Assembly (NCBI RefSeq): GCF_030816725.1
Contig: NZ_JAUSYG010000001.1
Span: 4,154,001-4,218,000 of the forward strand
Source of the DNA: Pseudarthrobacter defluvii
GTDB taxonomy: Bacteria; Actinomycetota; Actinomycetes; Actinomycetales; Micrococcaceae
Length of the DNA: 64,000 bases
Direction of reading: 5' to 3'
Shown here: positions 1 to 8,035 of the stretch, in pieces
Layout of the letters: the number at the start of each line of letters is the position of its first letter
Position numbering within the stretch: position 1 is the first letter of the stretch
The notes under the pieces: model-generated
What the model was told of the DNA's origin: nothing
The model's database searches: none
What the model saw: only the letters and a program-made list of their open reading frames with translations
Position numbers and translations under genes: made by a program

Positions 1-236
1 GCCACCCGGCCGTTGCCGTCTGTGACCCGGTCCAGGGTTTCATCATGGAAGAGCAGCAGCACGCCGTCGGACGTGGTGTGGACGTCCGTTTCGAGGTACC
101 GGTAGCCGAGCTCGATACCGGCGCGGAACGCGGCCATGGAGTTTTCCAGCCCCTCGGCTGAGAAACCGCGGTGGGCCATGGCGATGGGAAGCTGCCGCCC
201 GGCGTCGTCCGGGTGCTCGAAGAAGGGCAGGGTCAC
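1..236 (-). CDS. Glycerophosphodiester phosphodiesterase, N-terminal part (cut by window edge)
   Basis: The reverse strand starts at GTG and reads VTLPFFEHPDDAG, then AHRGFSAEGLENSMAAF, ETDVHTTSDG and FHDETLDRVTDG. These are the N-terminal signatures of the GDPD family: HRG with the E-N pair, the metal-binding ETD, and the second catalytic histidine in FHDETLDR. The family hydrolyses glycerophosphodiesters to glycerol 3-phosphate and an alcohol, or related phosphodiesters. No signal peptide is seen, so it is probably cytoplasmic. About 79 residues are in the window and the rest lies to the left. The gene starts 28 bp after a small upstream gene on the same strand and may be co-transcribed with it. 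Confidence 0.85.
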   Translation of the reverse strand, partial: MTLPFFEHPDDAGRQLPIAMAHRGFSAEGLENSMAAFRAGIELGYRYLETDVHTTSDGVLLLFHDETLDRVTDGNGRV

Positions 237-264
237 ACTGCGAGAGTACCGGAGGCGCGAGGCC

Positions 265-546
265 TTAGCTCAGCCCGGCAGTTTCGTCAGCACAGGCGGT
301 TTCTCCGCAGGCAACGATATCCACACCGTCACCGCAGTGCAGCAGGGTCCGCCCGCGGCCGCCGTCGAGGTGGACCCAGACCGCGGCATGGTCGGGTGTG
401 ATGGCGTCCACCACACCGCTTGCCTCAAAGCCGGGTGCGAAAAGGACCCGCACGTGGTCGCCCTGGCGCAGCTGCTTCCAGTGCGGTGCAGGCGTTGCTC
501 TGCGCAGCGGCGCATCGGCTGCGTGCTGCCTGGCGCTTCTTGCCAT
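265..546 (-). CDS. Small hypothetical protein (93 aa)
   Basis: I do not recognise this protein. It has a basic N-terminus (MARSARQHAADAPLRR), then HWKQLRQGDHVRVLF and AVWVHLDGGRGRTLLHCGDGVDIV, which looks like a small beta-barrel such as an SH3/KOW-type fold: a RxGDxVRV opening strand followed by a conserved-looking WVHLDGG strand. The start is chosen at the second of two adjacent ATGs because GAGGGGG sits about six bases upstream of it. It precedes the glycerophosphodiesterase gene on the same strand with a short gap. The function is unknown. Confidence 0.55.
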   Translation of the reverse strand: MARSARQHAADAPLRRATPAPHWKQLRQGDHVRVLFAPGFEASGVVDAITPDHAAVWVHLDGGRGRTLLHCGDGVDIVACGETACADETAGLS

Positions 547-671
547 CATTGCCCCCTCTGAGCCGGCGGGAGGTGCCGGCTCTCCAGGCTTCACGCTACG
601 GAGGGAAGGTAAACGCCAGGTGATCGGAAGCTGTGAAAATGGTGGTGGCGGCGGGACCCGGGACGCCGGTT

Positions 672-1490
672 TCAGGAAAACTGGACGCCCAGGGAAGCGA
701 GCCGCGCCTCCAGGACCTGGGCCACGCCGTCGTCGTCAAAATGCGGAGCCTGCTGCCCTGCCGCCCGGATGGCCTCCGGGTGGCCGCTGGCCATTGCGTA
801 GCCGTGCCCGGCCCAGCGAAGCATCTCGATGTCGTTGGGCATGTCCCCGAAGGCCACCACGTCTGCGGCGTCGATGCCCAGGGCGGACGCGTACTCAGCC
901 AGGGTGACGGCCTTGTTCACCCCGGGCAGGGACAGTTCCAGCATCGCGACGCCGGGCGAGGAATGGGTGGCTGCGGCCAGGTGCTCGACGGCGGGAGCCA
1001 CCTCGGCGAGGAAGTCATCCGGCGTGCCGTCGCGGACGATCGCCAGGAACTTCACCACGGAGTCATTGGTTGTCAGGGTGTCTTTTAGCGGTGCGGGGGT
1101 GAATTCGGCGAGCAGCTCGCTGGATTCGTTCTCGATGAAGCCGGGTTCAAGATGGAATCCCGTCAGTGTTTCGGCGGCGAACAGCGCGGCTGGCCGGAGC
1201 TTCTTGATGATGCTGCGGACTTCCAGGGCAGTATCGATGGCCAGGGTGCGGGCGGAGACCAGGCGGTCCGCCTCCAGGTCCCAGACCACGGCACCGTTTG
1301 AGCAGATCACCCGGCCGGCGTGGCCCAGCTGCTCTTCGAGGGGGTGCAGCCACCGCGGCGGCCGGCCGGTGACAAAGACGAGTTCGACGCCGGCCTCCCG
1401 GCAGGCATGGAAGGCGCGGACGGTGCGGGGGCTGATTTTTCCGTCATGCCCGAGAATTGTTCCGTCGATATCACTTGCAACCAGCCGCAT
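672..1490 (-). CDS. HAD-superfamily phosphatase, Cof type (HAD-IIB)
   Basis: 272 aa, the usual size for Cof-type HAD hydrolases. Motif I is DIDGTI near residue 7, with nucleophile and acid Asp two apart. Motif II is the VFVTGRPP segment near residue 40, and motif IV is FGDMPNDIEML near residue 215. A C2-type cap lies between. The family dephosphorylates sugar phosphates or small phosphorylated metabolites in the cytoplasm; the substrate here cannot be told. The gene stands alone on the minus strand. Its ribosome binding site is weak (GCAGG directly before the ATG), so a short leader or a slightly different start is possible. Confidence 0.85.
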   Translation of the reverse strand: MRLVASDIDGTILGHDGKISPRTVRAFHACREAGVELVFVTGRPPRWLHPLEEQLGHAGRVICSNGAVVWDLEADRLVSARTLAIDTALEVRSIIKKLRPAALFAAETLTGFHLEPGFIENESSELLAEFTPAPLKDTLTTNDSVVKFLAIVRDGTPDDFLAEVAPAVEHLAAATHSSPGVAMLELSLPGVNKAVTLAEYASALGIDAADVVAFGDMPNDIEMLRWAGHGYAMASGHPEAIRAAGQQAPHFDDDGVAQVLEARLASLGVQFS

Positions 1491-1599
1491 CCTGCAAGTC
1501 TACGTGGGCCGGGGGCGGCGGGCGCGCCGGAAGGCGGCAGGCCGCCGTCGTACTTCGCCGTCAAGCACCTCGGCGCTTATGTCGAAGGGCGTATGCCTG

Positions 1600-2436
1600 T
1601 CAGGACGGGATGCGTACCGAATCCACGGACAGCAGCCGCGCGTAATTCAGGCACATGCTCAGGCCTTCATCCGCCGGCACCCGCGTGCCCTTGAGGACTA
1701 CCGGGTCCCCGCCGGCAAGTCGCTGGCCGCCGGGAAGGACGAGGGTTTCGGCGTCGAAGCTGGCTCCTTCGGGAAAGATCAGCGTGTAATCGTTCCCGTC
1801 GTCAGCCTGCAGGATGAGGCACCCCGCCCCGTCCTTATCCATATGTCCGTTGAGCTGCGCCTCCGGCCCTGCTGCGGACGGCCGGCCGTCATGGACCATC
1901 GCCTTCAGCCCATCCGGTCCCGGCAGGACGGCGGTGGACAGCTGCGGGGAGGCCGGCACCAGCCGGAAGGCATAGCGGCCGTCGGCACCGTCCGCAGGCG
2001 TCATGATGAAGTCCACTCCCCGAACGGCGAGCGCCACCCGCGTAGTGAGCACACTCCCGTCACAGGGGACCTGCAGCGGGGCAAGGACTTCGGCGCCGGC
2101 CTGGCTGGCAAGCGACACCTCTGCCATTGCCGGCCCTTCGCAGATGAAATGCATGTCGTAGCCGCCCGGTGCCGCGCCAGTGAAGCCAAAGCTGACTGTG
2201 CTGTTCGAACTGGTGGCTCCGGCAAGCTCGCCAGGCAGCCTGGGCTGCAGCTGCTGCTGGGACCACTCGCGCATGCCTTCCAACGCGGCGGCACGCGGAT
2301 CGACACTGGGCTGGACGGCAGGGGTGGCCGAGTGCGATGGGGCCGTCGGCTGCCCCTCGGGCGCCCCGCTGTACTCGCACGCCGTCAATCCCAGCGTGAT
2401 CGTCGCCGCAATCCACCAAAGCCTTGCCAACCGCAT
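1600..2436 (-). CDS. Hypothetical lipoprotein
   Basis: 278 aa. The N-terminus is a lipoprotein signal: basic MRLARLWW, a hydrophobic stretch, then lipobox LTAC with Cys around residue 20. A Ser/Thr/Pro-rich linker follows (PTAPSHSATPAVQPSVD). The C-terminal part contains several beta-rich segments and no motif I recognise. It should be anchored to the outer face of the membrane. GGGGGGAAG just before the ATG is a good ribosome binding site. It is divergent from umuDC across about 118 bp. No function is proposed. Confidence 0.7.
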   Translation of the reverse strand: MRLARLWWIAATITLGLTACEYSGAPEGQPTAPSHSATPAVQPSVDPRAAALEGMREWSQQQLQPRLPGELAGATSSNSTVSFGFTGAAPGGYDMHFICEGPAMAEVSLASQAGAEVLAPLQVPCDGSVLTTRVALAVRGVDFIMTPADGADGRYAFRLVPASPQLSTAVLPGPDGLKAMVHDGRPSAAGPEAQLNGHMDKDGAGCLILQADDGNDYTLIFPEGASFDAETLVLPGGQRLAGGDPVVLKGTRVPADEGLSMCLNYARLLSVDSVRIPS

Positions 2437-2525
2437 CGCTTCCCCCCAGAGCAGACAGTGGCTCGAGTCTAGTCCCCCATGAGCAGGAGTGTCCGATGTC
2501 AGCCGCCGGGGCTACACTGAAGCTA

Positions 2526-2541
2526 TCGAACATACATTCGA
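2526..2541. promoter_or_regulatory. LexA (SOS) box of umuDC
   Basis: TCGAACATACATTCGA is a 16-bp near-palindrome matching the Gram-positive/actinobacterial LexA site (TCGAAC-N4-GTTCGA) except for one base in the right half. It ends 13 bp before the umuD start, where LexA would block transcription. This places umuDC in the DNA-damage regulon. Confidence 0.8.
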
Positions 2542-2554
2542 ATAAAGGTGTGTT

Positions 2555-2986
2555 GTGGGCGTTATTATCGGTCCCCGCGTGATAGATGCGGGCGCCTCGT
2601 TATTCTCCGTGCTGATCTCCCCCGTGGCGGTGGCGGCAGGCTTTCCGTCGCCCGCACAGGACTACTTCGACGGCCGGATCGACCTCAACGCACACCTGAT
2701 CAAGGACATCACCAGCACCTTCGTCGTCAGGGTGACCGGTGACTCCATGGAAGGGGCCGGCATCAGCGATGGCGATGAACTGATCGTCAACCGGGCGCTG
2801 GAGCCCAGGGACGGGTGCGTGGTGATCGCGGTCCTGGACGGGGAACTGACGGTGAAACGCCTCCGCCTCACCTCCACCGGTGTGGTGCTCCAGGCGGAGA
2901 ACCCCAAGTACCCTGACATCCGGGTCCCCGCGCTGTCCGAGCTGACCATCTGGGGCGTCGCCACCAGATGCCTGCACCATGTTTGA
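2555..2986 (+). CDS. umuD: UmuD-like S24 peptidase, DNA polymerase V accessory subunit
   Basis: 143 aa, matching UmuD in length. The self-cleavage site is Ala28-Gly29 in VAAGFPSPAQDYFDGRIDLN, closely resembling the CGFPSPAADY site of E. coli UmuD. The catalytic Ser64 lies in TGDSMEGAGI and Lys101 in ELTVKRL, the LexA/UmuD serine-lysine dyad. RecA-stimulated cleavage yields UmuD', which partners UmuC. Translation starts at GTG, with AAAGG 6-10 bases upstream, just downstream of a LexA box. umuC follows after 24 bp, so the two form an SOS operon. Confidence 0.92.
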   Translation: MGVIIGPRVIDAGASLFSVLISPVAVAAGFPSPAQDYFDGRIDLNAHLIKDITSTFVVRVTGDSMEGAGISDGDELIVNRALEPRDGCVVIAVLDGELTVKRLRLTSTGVVLQAENPKYPDIRVPALSELTIWGVATRCLHHV

Positions 2987-3010
2987 GAGCCGTGATGGGT
3001 CAGAGGGACC

Positions 3011-4309
3011 GTGGCTAAGCCTGTCCTGATGCGGCGGATGCCGCAGATTGCGCACGTGGACGTTAATTGTTTTTATGCCTCCGCCGAGCGCGCGTTCGAC
3101 CCCTCCCTGCAAGGGCGCCCGCTGGTGGTGCTGTCCAACAACGACGGGTGCGCGGTGACCCGCTCCCCTGAGGCCAAGGCGTTGGGCATCGCCACCGGTG
3201 AGCCCTGGTTCAAGCTCGCGCCGCGGGCCAAGGAGTGGGGCCTGGTGGCAAAATCCAGCAACTATGAGCTGTACGGGGACATCAGCGCCCGGGTGATGGA
3301 GCTGCTGGGCAGGTACTCGGCCTGGCTGGAGGTGTACAGCATTGACGAGGCATTCCTGGGCGTGAAGGGCGGACCGGGAGAGTTGTTGGCCTTGGGCTAC
3401 AGGGTGAAAGAGGCAGTCCGGCGGCATGTGGGCGTTCCCGTGTGCGTGGGCATCGCACCCACCAAGACCCTGGCAAAACTGTGCAACAAGTGGGCCAAGA
3501 ACAATCCCGCCTTCGGCGGAGTCTGCCTGTGGGAGTCCGTTCCAGCGGAGGTGCGGGAGGGTTTGATGGCCCGGCTGCCGGTGGACGAGATCTGGGGCAT
3601 TGCCGGGCGGCTGACAAAGCGGCTGAATGTGCTGGGGATCTTCACTGTCAAGGACCTTGTTGGGGCGGACCCCGTGTTGATCCGTGACAGGTTCTCCGTG
3701 GTGCTGATGCGGACCGTCCTGGAACTGCGGGGCACCTCGTGCATCCCCATGGAAGAGGAGCGCATTGGACGCGACCAGCTGATCTTTTCCCGCTCCTTCG
3801 CCACCCCTGTAACCACTGCCGCCGGCCTCCGGGAGGTGCTCAGCATTTACGCCCAGCAGGCGAGCGCCCGGCTCGCAAAGCACGGACTGCAGGCGAAGAT
3901 CCTGACGGCTTTCGCGGCCACTTCGCCGTTCAGGGACAACGAACAGGCCCACCCTTCGGTGTGCGTCTCGTTGCCCATGCCCACGGCGGACCCGCTGCTG
4001 CTCACCAAAGCCGCGCACGCGCTGTTGCCCCATGTCCGCGAAGGGCTCAAGTACGCCAAGGCAGGCCTGATGCTCACCGACCTGCGGCCCACCGGAAACC
4101 AGCCTCCGCTGGAGCTGTTCGAGAACCGGCATGAGGAACGCGGCATCGGGCCCCTGCTGGAGGACGTGAGCCGGCGCTTCGGGCGCGGCACCATCGGGCT
4201 GGGGCACGCGGGGATCAAGTCCGGCCTGGACTGGACCATGAAACGCGACATGCGCTCGCCCCGGTACACCACACATTGGGACGAACTCCCCCTGGTGAAG
4301 GCGGCCTGA
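3011..4309 (+). CDS. umuC: UmuC, Y-family translesion DNA polymerase V catalytic subunit
   Basis: 432 aa, full length for UmuC. The palm-domain metal ligands are visible: Asp17 in HVDVNCFYASAE and Asp112-Glu113 in YSIDEAFLG. NNDGCAVTRSPEAKALGI is the fingers segment that sets UmuC apart from DinB. The little-finger/C-terminal region carries the UmuC-type ending (GIKSGLDWTMKRDMRSPRYTTHWDELP). It copies damaged DNA with low fidelity and is active with cleaved UmuD. The start is GTG after AGAGGGA; the ATG codons 18-27 bases further on are alternatives. It is co-transcribed with umuD. Confidence 0.93.
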   Translation: MAKPVLMRRMPQIAHVDVNCFYASAERAFDPSLQGRPLVVLSNNDGCAVTRSPEAKALGIATGEPWFKLAPRAKEWGLVAKSSNYELYGDISARVMELLGRYSAWLEVYSIDEAFLGVKGGPGELLALGYRVKEAVRRHVGVPVCVGIAPTKTLAKLCNKWAKNNPAFGGVCLWESVPAEVREGLMARLPVDEIWGIAGRLTKRLNVLGIFTVKDLVGADPVLIRDRFSVVLMRTVLELRGTSCIPMEEERIGRDQLIFSRSFATPVTTAAGLREVLSIYAQQASARLAKHGLQAKILTAFAATSPFRDNEQAHPSVCVSLPMPTADPLLLTKAAHALLPHVREGLKYAKAGLMLTDLRPTGNQPPLELFENRHEERGIGPLLEDVSRRFGRGTIGLGHAGIKSGLDWTMKRDMRSPRYTTHWDELPLVKAA

Positions 4310-4317
4310 ACAGGACA

Positions 4318-4353
4318 GGTCCCGCCGCCGGCGCACGTGCCGGCGGCGGGACC
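4318..4353. terminator. Bidirectional hairpin terminator
   Basis: A perfect 15-bp inverted repeat beginning GGTCCCGCCGCC, with a 6-base loop, sits 8 bp after the umuC stop codon and between convergent genes. There is no T-tract, as is common for actinobacterial hairpin terminators. Confidence 0.75.
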
Positions 4354-4392
4354 GCGTTCCTGCCCGGACGTTCTTGTCCGGACGTTTATTGC

Positions 4393-4539
4393 CTAGACGC
4401 GCCGCCTGCCTGTGACGAAGTGGAAGATCAGGACGACGACTGCGATGACCAAAAGAATATGGATGAGGCCGCCGCCGATGTTTGCGAGCAGTCCGAGAAG
4501 CCAGAGAACAGCGATGATAATGGCGATCCAGAGCAACAT
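4393..4539 (-). CDS. Small membrane protein, lmo0937 family (48 aa)
   Basis: MLLWIAIIIAVLWLLGLLAN is followed by IGGGLIHILLVIAVVVLIFHFVTGRRRV. This gives two hydrophobic helices split by a glycine turn and a basic end, typical of the lmo0937/YqaE-like small membrane proteins often linked to stress. The start is the ATG with AAGGAG seven bases before it; the open frame continues further upstream without a usable ribosome binding site. It is convergent with umuC. The biochemical role is unknown. Confidence 0.75.
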   Translation of the reverse strand: MLLWIAIIIAVLWLLGLLANIGGGLIHILLVIAVVVLIFHFVTGRRRV

Positions 4540-4815
4540 GAGAGTCTCCTTGATTAGTTTTACAAAGTCCCCATGCGGTGCACGTACCCACCAGCACGGT
4601 GGGCGAATCAAGGCTCACAGCTCCTGACTTGTAGCCGCGCCAATGCGGGCCCCGTACTGGCCTCGGATCAAGACGTCCCGCGACGAATCTTGACGCCCTG
4701 CTACGCCGCGTTGAGCGTTAGCGACGCCCCGTGAACGCCTGCTACAGCATTGATTGTGGGGGTGCCGGGCGCTCCGTAATCTCGTCTCAGCATCCACCCA
4801 GCAAAGGATCTCCCC

Positions 4816-5994
4816 ATGGCAAACCCGCAGGACAACGTTCCACAGAACCAGCAACGCTCCACCCGCATCGTTGCCGGCCAATCCACCCGGCCCAAGCGCC
4901 CGGTGGGCTTGAAGATCGGCATTGCGGCAGCCGTCCTGGCGCTCATTGGAGGGGGTGCCGCCGTCGCCTCCTCCGCCAACAACGGCACACCGGCTGCCAC
5001 GCAGGTAGCCGCCCCGTCAGCCAGCCCCGCCGCGGAGCTGAAGCTCGGCTACTTCGGCAACGTCACGCATGCCCCGGCCCTGGTTGGCGTCAGCAAGGGC
5101 TTCATCGCCGAGGAACTCGGCAGCACCAAGCTCAGCACGCAGGTGTTCAACGCCGGCCCTGCCGCCATCGAGGCGCTGAACGCAGGCGCCATCGATGCCA
5201 CCTACATCGGGCCGAACCCGGCCATCAACTCGTTCGTGAAGAGCCAGGGCGAGTCCGTGAACATCATCGCCGGTGCTGCCGCCGGTGGCGCCCAGCTGGT
5301 GGTCAAGCCGGAGATCCGGTCTGCCGCCGACCTGAAAGGCAAGACCCTGGCAACGCCGCAGCTTGGCGGCACCCAGGACGTGGCCCTCCGCGCCTGGCTG
5401 TCGTCCCAGGGGTACAAGACGAACGTGGACGGCAGCGGCGACGTCGCCATCAACCCGCCGGAAAACGCCCAGACCCTCAAGCTGTTCCAGGACGGAAAGC
5501 TCGACGGCGCGTGGCTGCCTGAGCCGTGGGCCTCGCGTTTGGTGCTGACCGCCGGGGCAAAAGTGCTGGTCGACGAAAAGGACCTGTGGGACGGGTCGTT
5601 GTCCGGCAAGCCGGGCGAGTTTCCCACCACCATCCTGATCGTGAACCAGAAGTTCGCTGCCGACCACCCGGACACCGTGGAGGCGCTCCTGAAGGGCCAC
5701 GTGAAATCGGTCGAGTGGCTGAACTCGGCATCCGCCGGCGAGAAGGCCGCCGTCGTCAACGCAGCCCTCAAAGAAGCCGCGGGCGCCGAGCTGAAGCCCG
5801 ACGTCATCGACCGCTCCTTGAAGAACATCGTGTTCACCGTGGACCCGCTGGCCGGCACCTACCAGAAGCTCCTGGCCGATGGCGTGACTGCCGGCACCAC
5901 CAAGCAGGCCGACATCAGCGGGATCTTCGACCTGCGCGCCCTCAACAGCGTTTCGGGCGGGAAGACGACGGCGGCGGGGCTCGGCAAGGAGTAG
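4816..5994 (+). CDS. ABC transporter substrate-binding protein, sulfonate/nitrate/taurine type
   Basis: 392 aa. After 33 polar residues comes one hydrophobic segment (VGLKIGIAAAVLALIGGG), then the mature SsuA/NrtA-like fold: LKLGYFGNVTHAPALVGVSKG, VFNAGPAAIEALNAGAIDATYIGPNPAIN, QLVVKPEIRSAADLKGKTLA, GAWLPEPWASRL and EFPTTILIVNQ. Such proteins deliver alkanesulfonates or related anions to an ABC permease. There is no lipobox cysteine, so it is either membrane-tethered or released after cleavage. No permease or ATPase gene lies beside it, which is unusual; it must use distant partners. A strong palindromic element begins three bases after the stop. Confidence 0.85.
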   Translation: MANPQDNVPQNQQRSTRIVAGQSTRPKRPVGLKIGIAAAVLALIGGGAAVASSANNGTPAATQVAAPSASPAAELKLGYFGNVTHAPALVGVSKGFIAEELGSTKLSTQVFNAGPAAIEALNAGAIDATYIGPNPAINSFVKSQGESVNIIAGAAAGGAQLVVKPEIRSAADLKGKTLATPQLGGTQDVALRAWLSSQGYKTNVDGSGDVAINPPENAQTLKLFQDGKLDGAWLPEPWASRLVLTAGAKVLVDEKDLWDGSLSGKPGEFPTTILIVNQKFAADHPDTVEALLKGHVKSVEWLNSASAGEKAAVVNAALKEAAGAELKPDVIDRSLKNIVFTVDPLAGTYQKLLADGVTAGTTKQADISGIFDLRALNSVSGGKTTAAGLGKE

Positions 5995-5996
5995 TT

Positions 5997-6074
5997 CCCA
6001 CCCCCATCCATTGCTCCGTAGATGTCCTTTTGAGCCCTCAAAACGGCACTTACGGAGCAATCGATGGGGGTGGG
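5997..6074. repeat. Long intergenic palindrome, family A copy 1
   Basis: The outer arms pair over 24 bp (beginning CCCACCCCCATC on the left) with one mismatch. The hairpin continues inward through TTTTGAG/CTCAAAA with a few mismatches and wobbles, giving a near-continuous stem of about 38 bp. It lies between convergent genes, so it could end transcription from both sides. A degenerate relative is at 10880-10993 and shares the outer TGCTCCGTA and GGAGCAATCGATG blocks. Confidence 0.85.
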
Positions 6075-6187
6075 CGTCCTCCTAAGCAACACGGAGCCCG
6101 TCCGGCCAGCGTGGACGGGTGGGCGGCGGTCCGGGCGCTGGGTTTATGGGCCCTGTAAACGGCATCCACCTGGCCAGCAATCCCTCT

Positions 6188-7135
6188 CTAGGCCTCTTTC
6201 TCAATCCCGTGCAGCTCGGCGCGCGTCGGCGGGTTGGCGCCCGGACGGGAGACGGTGACGGCGGCGGCGCTGGCGGCGTGTGCCAGGAGTTCGGAGAGTC
6301 CCTCGACGGGAAGGTCGCGCAGGTCCTGCCGGTTCTGGGCGCCGTCCAGCTCCCGGTCCACCAGGCCCGACAGCAGCGCCGCCATGAAGGAATCGCCCGC
6401 ACCCACAGTGTCCGCCACGTCAACCCTTGGCGCGGGCACGGACGCTTCGCCGGCGCGGCACACACCCCACGGGCCCTCAGCCCCGCGGGTCACCACCACC
6501 ATCGCTGGGCCCTCCTCGCCGCCCAGGGCCAGCCATTTGCGCGCCGAATCCAGCACGTCCTGCCCCGGGTACAGCCAGGCCAGGTCCTCGTCGGACGCCT
6601 TCACCACATCGGAAAGCGTCACGAACTTTTCCGCCTGCTGCCGTGCGTAGTCCACGTCGGTGATGATGCTGGGCCGGCAGTTCGGATCGAAGCTGATCGT
6701 GGCGGAGGGGTGGGCGTATTCGACGGCGGCCAGCACCTCGGTGGCCCCCGGCTTCAGCATTGTGGCGATCGATCCGGTGTGCAGCAGCGTGGTGCCCTGC
6801 AGCATGAAGCCGAGCCGGTCGCCGATGCCGGGAAGCTCCCAGGCGAGGTCGAAGGTGTAGGTGGCGGCGCCGTCGTCGTCAATCAACGCGGTGGCCACGC
6901 TGGTGGGCAGGTCATCCGGCGGCACCGGCAGCATCACGGAACTGGCGCGCAGGTGGGCGGCCACCGAGTCGCCGTAGGCATCCCGGCCGTAGCGGCCAAT
7001 GAACTGCACCGGGTGGTCCAGCCGGGCCAGGCCCACCGCAACGTTGAGCGGGCTTCCGCCCACGTGCGCCTGGATTCCGGAGGCACGCTGGACTACATCT
7101 ACAAGGCCTTCGCCGATCACCGTGAGCATGGTCAT
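6188..7135 (-). CDS. PfkB-family carbohydrate kinase (fructokinase-like)
   Basis: 315 aa, normal for the ribokinase/PfkB family. It has the N-terminal GGSPLNVAVGLARL sugar-binding motif and the C-terminal signature DTVGAGDSFMAALLSG with catalytic base Asp248. FDLAWELPGI and SFDPNCRPSI resemble fructokinases of this family more than ribokinase or adenosine kinase, but the substrate is not certain. It follows an alpha/beta hydrolase gene on the same strand with a 36-bp gap, suggesting a two-gene operon. The ATG has only a weak upstream GGCAGAG. Confidence 0.87.
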   Translation of the reverse strand: MTMLTVIGEGLVDVVQRASGIQAHVGGSPLNVAVGLARLDHPVQFIGRYGRDAYGDSVAAHLRASSVMLPVPPDDLPTSVATALIDDDGAATYTFDLAWELPGIGDRLGFMLQGTTLLHTGSIATMLKPGATEVLAAVEYAHPSATISFDPNCRPSIITDVDYARQQAEKFVTLSDVVKASDEDLAWLYPGQDVLDSARKWLALGGEEGPAMVVVTRGAEGPWGVCRAGEASVPAPRVDVADTVGAGDSFMAALLSGLVDRELDGAQNRQDLRDLPVEGLSELLAHAASAAAVTVSRPGANPPTRAELHGIEKEA

Positions 7136-7171
7136 ACTCTGCCAGAAAGAGGCCCGGGCCAGCAGTTCATG

Positions 7172-7966
7172 TCAGTGCAGCAGCTTATGCACCAGTTCCC
7201 GGCACGTCACGTAAGCTTCCGCGTCGACGTCGATCAGGGAGAAATGGTCCCCCGGCGCCATGACCAGCTCCGCCGGGACCGGCCCGGAACGGCTCGCGTC
7301 CACATACGTCGTGGACATGCTCAGCGGCACATCCACATCCTCCGTGGCGTGGACGGCGTGGACGGGAACGTCCAGCGGCAGCGCTGCCATGGGGTCGGCA
7401 ACGCGGTGCCGGCCCGGAAAGTCCGACGACGGGCCGCCCAGCAGGTTGGCCACCGCACCGTTGCTGAGGCGGAGGCGTTCGGCCTCGGCCAGGTTGAGCA
7501 CGCCTGACTGGCTCACCACGCCGGTGAGCCGGACGCCGTCGTCGCTGTTCCCCACCTGGCCGGCCTCCGGCCCAAGCCCCTCAATCCGGTCCCTGCCCGC
7601 AGCCCACACCGCCAGGTGCCCGCCGGCCGAATGCCCCAGCGCCACCACTTTCCCCAGGTCCAGCGAGTGGGGAGCGGCCAACGCGGCGAGCTTGTCGATG
7701 CCCGCCAGGATGTCCTGGAAGGTGCCCGGCCATCCCCCGCCGTTGCCCGCGCGCCGGTATTCCAGGTTCCAGGCGGCCATGCCGTGCTCCGCCAGGTCCT
7801 TCGCCAACGGCTCACCGAGTTCGGCCCCATATTGCGGGCGCCAGTAGCCGCCGTGGATCACCACCACTACGCCCTGATATTTCCCGCCTGCAGGGAGATC
7901 GGGCAGGAAAAGTTCGCCCCACTGGCTGGGGTCGTCGCCGTAGTAATACCTGTGCCGGTGCACCAT
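7172..7966 (-). CDS. Alpha/beta hydrolase (kynurenine formamidase/esterase-like)
   Basis: 264 aa. The oxyanion-hole motif HGGYW is at residues 38-42 and the nucleophile elbow GHSAGG has Ser113. An Asp and a His near the C-terminus (VHATEDVDVP, APGDHFSLID) complete a triad. The HGGxW motif places it with the BD-FAE/kynurenine-formamidase-like group of cytoplasmic esterases and amidases. It is upstream of the PfkB kinase gene, probably in one operon. No tryptophan-degradation neighbours are present, so a formamidase role is not supported. Confidence 0.8.
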   Translation of the reverse strand: MVHRHRYYYGDDPSQWGELFLPDLPAGGKYQGVVVVIHGGYWRPQYGAELGEPLAKDLAEHGMAAWNLEYRRAGNGGGWPGTFQDILAGIDKLAALAAPHSLDLGKVVALGHSAGGHLAVWAAGRDRIEGLGPEAGQVGNSDDGVRLTGVVSQSGVLNLAEAERLRLSNGAVANLLGGPSSDFPGRHRVADPMAALPLDVPVHAVHATEDVDVPLSMSTTYVDASRSGPVPAELVMAPGDHFSLIDVDAEAYVTCRELVHKLLH

Positions 7967-8035
7967 CAGCCGAGACTACAGGGGCGGCAGCGGGACAGTC
8001 CGTTTAGCTTGGCTGCTGGTGGGCACGGTTCCATC

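Noticed and set aside
829..2472. Long plus-strand open frame (547 codons) over the HAD and lipoprotein genes
   Set aside because: It is antisense to two genes with clear motifs. Its composition (Arg/Ser/Ala/Pro) is that of a high-GC shadow frame, and it has no family pattern.
4354..4390. Repeated CCGGACGTT blocks after the umuC terminator
   Set aside because: A short direct repeat in a GC-rich spacer, without a further copy or an obvious role.
2600..4618. Minus-strand open frame of 672 codons over umuDC
   Set aside because: Shadow of umuD/umuC, with no recognisable protein motif; the plus-strand genes carry all catalytic residues.
7616..8035. N-terminal extension of the cyclodeaminase-like protein
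   Set aside because: It lies antisense to the alpha/beta hydrolase and lacks family similarity; a good ATG is present at 8036.
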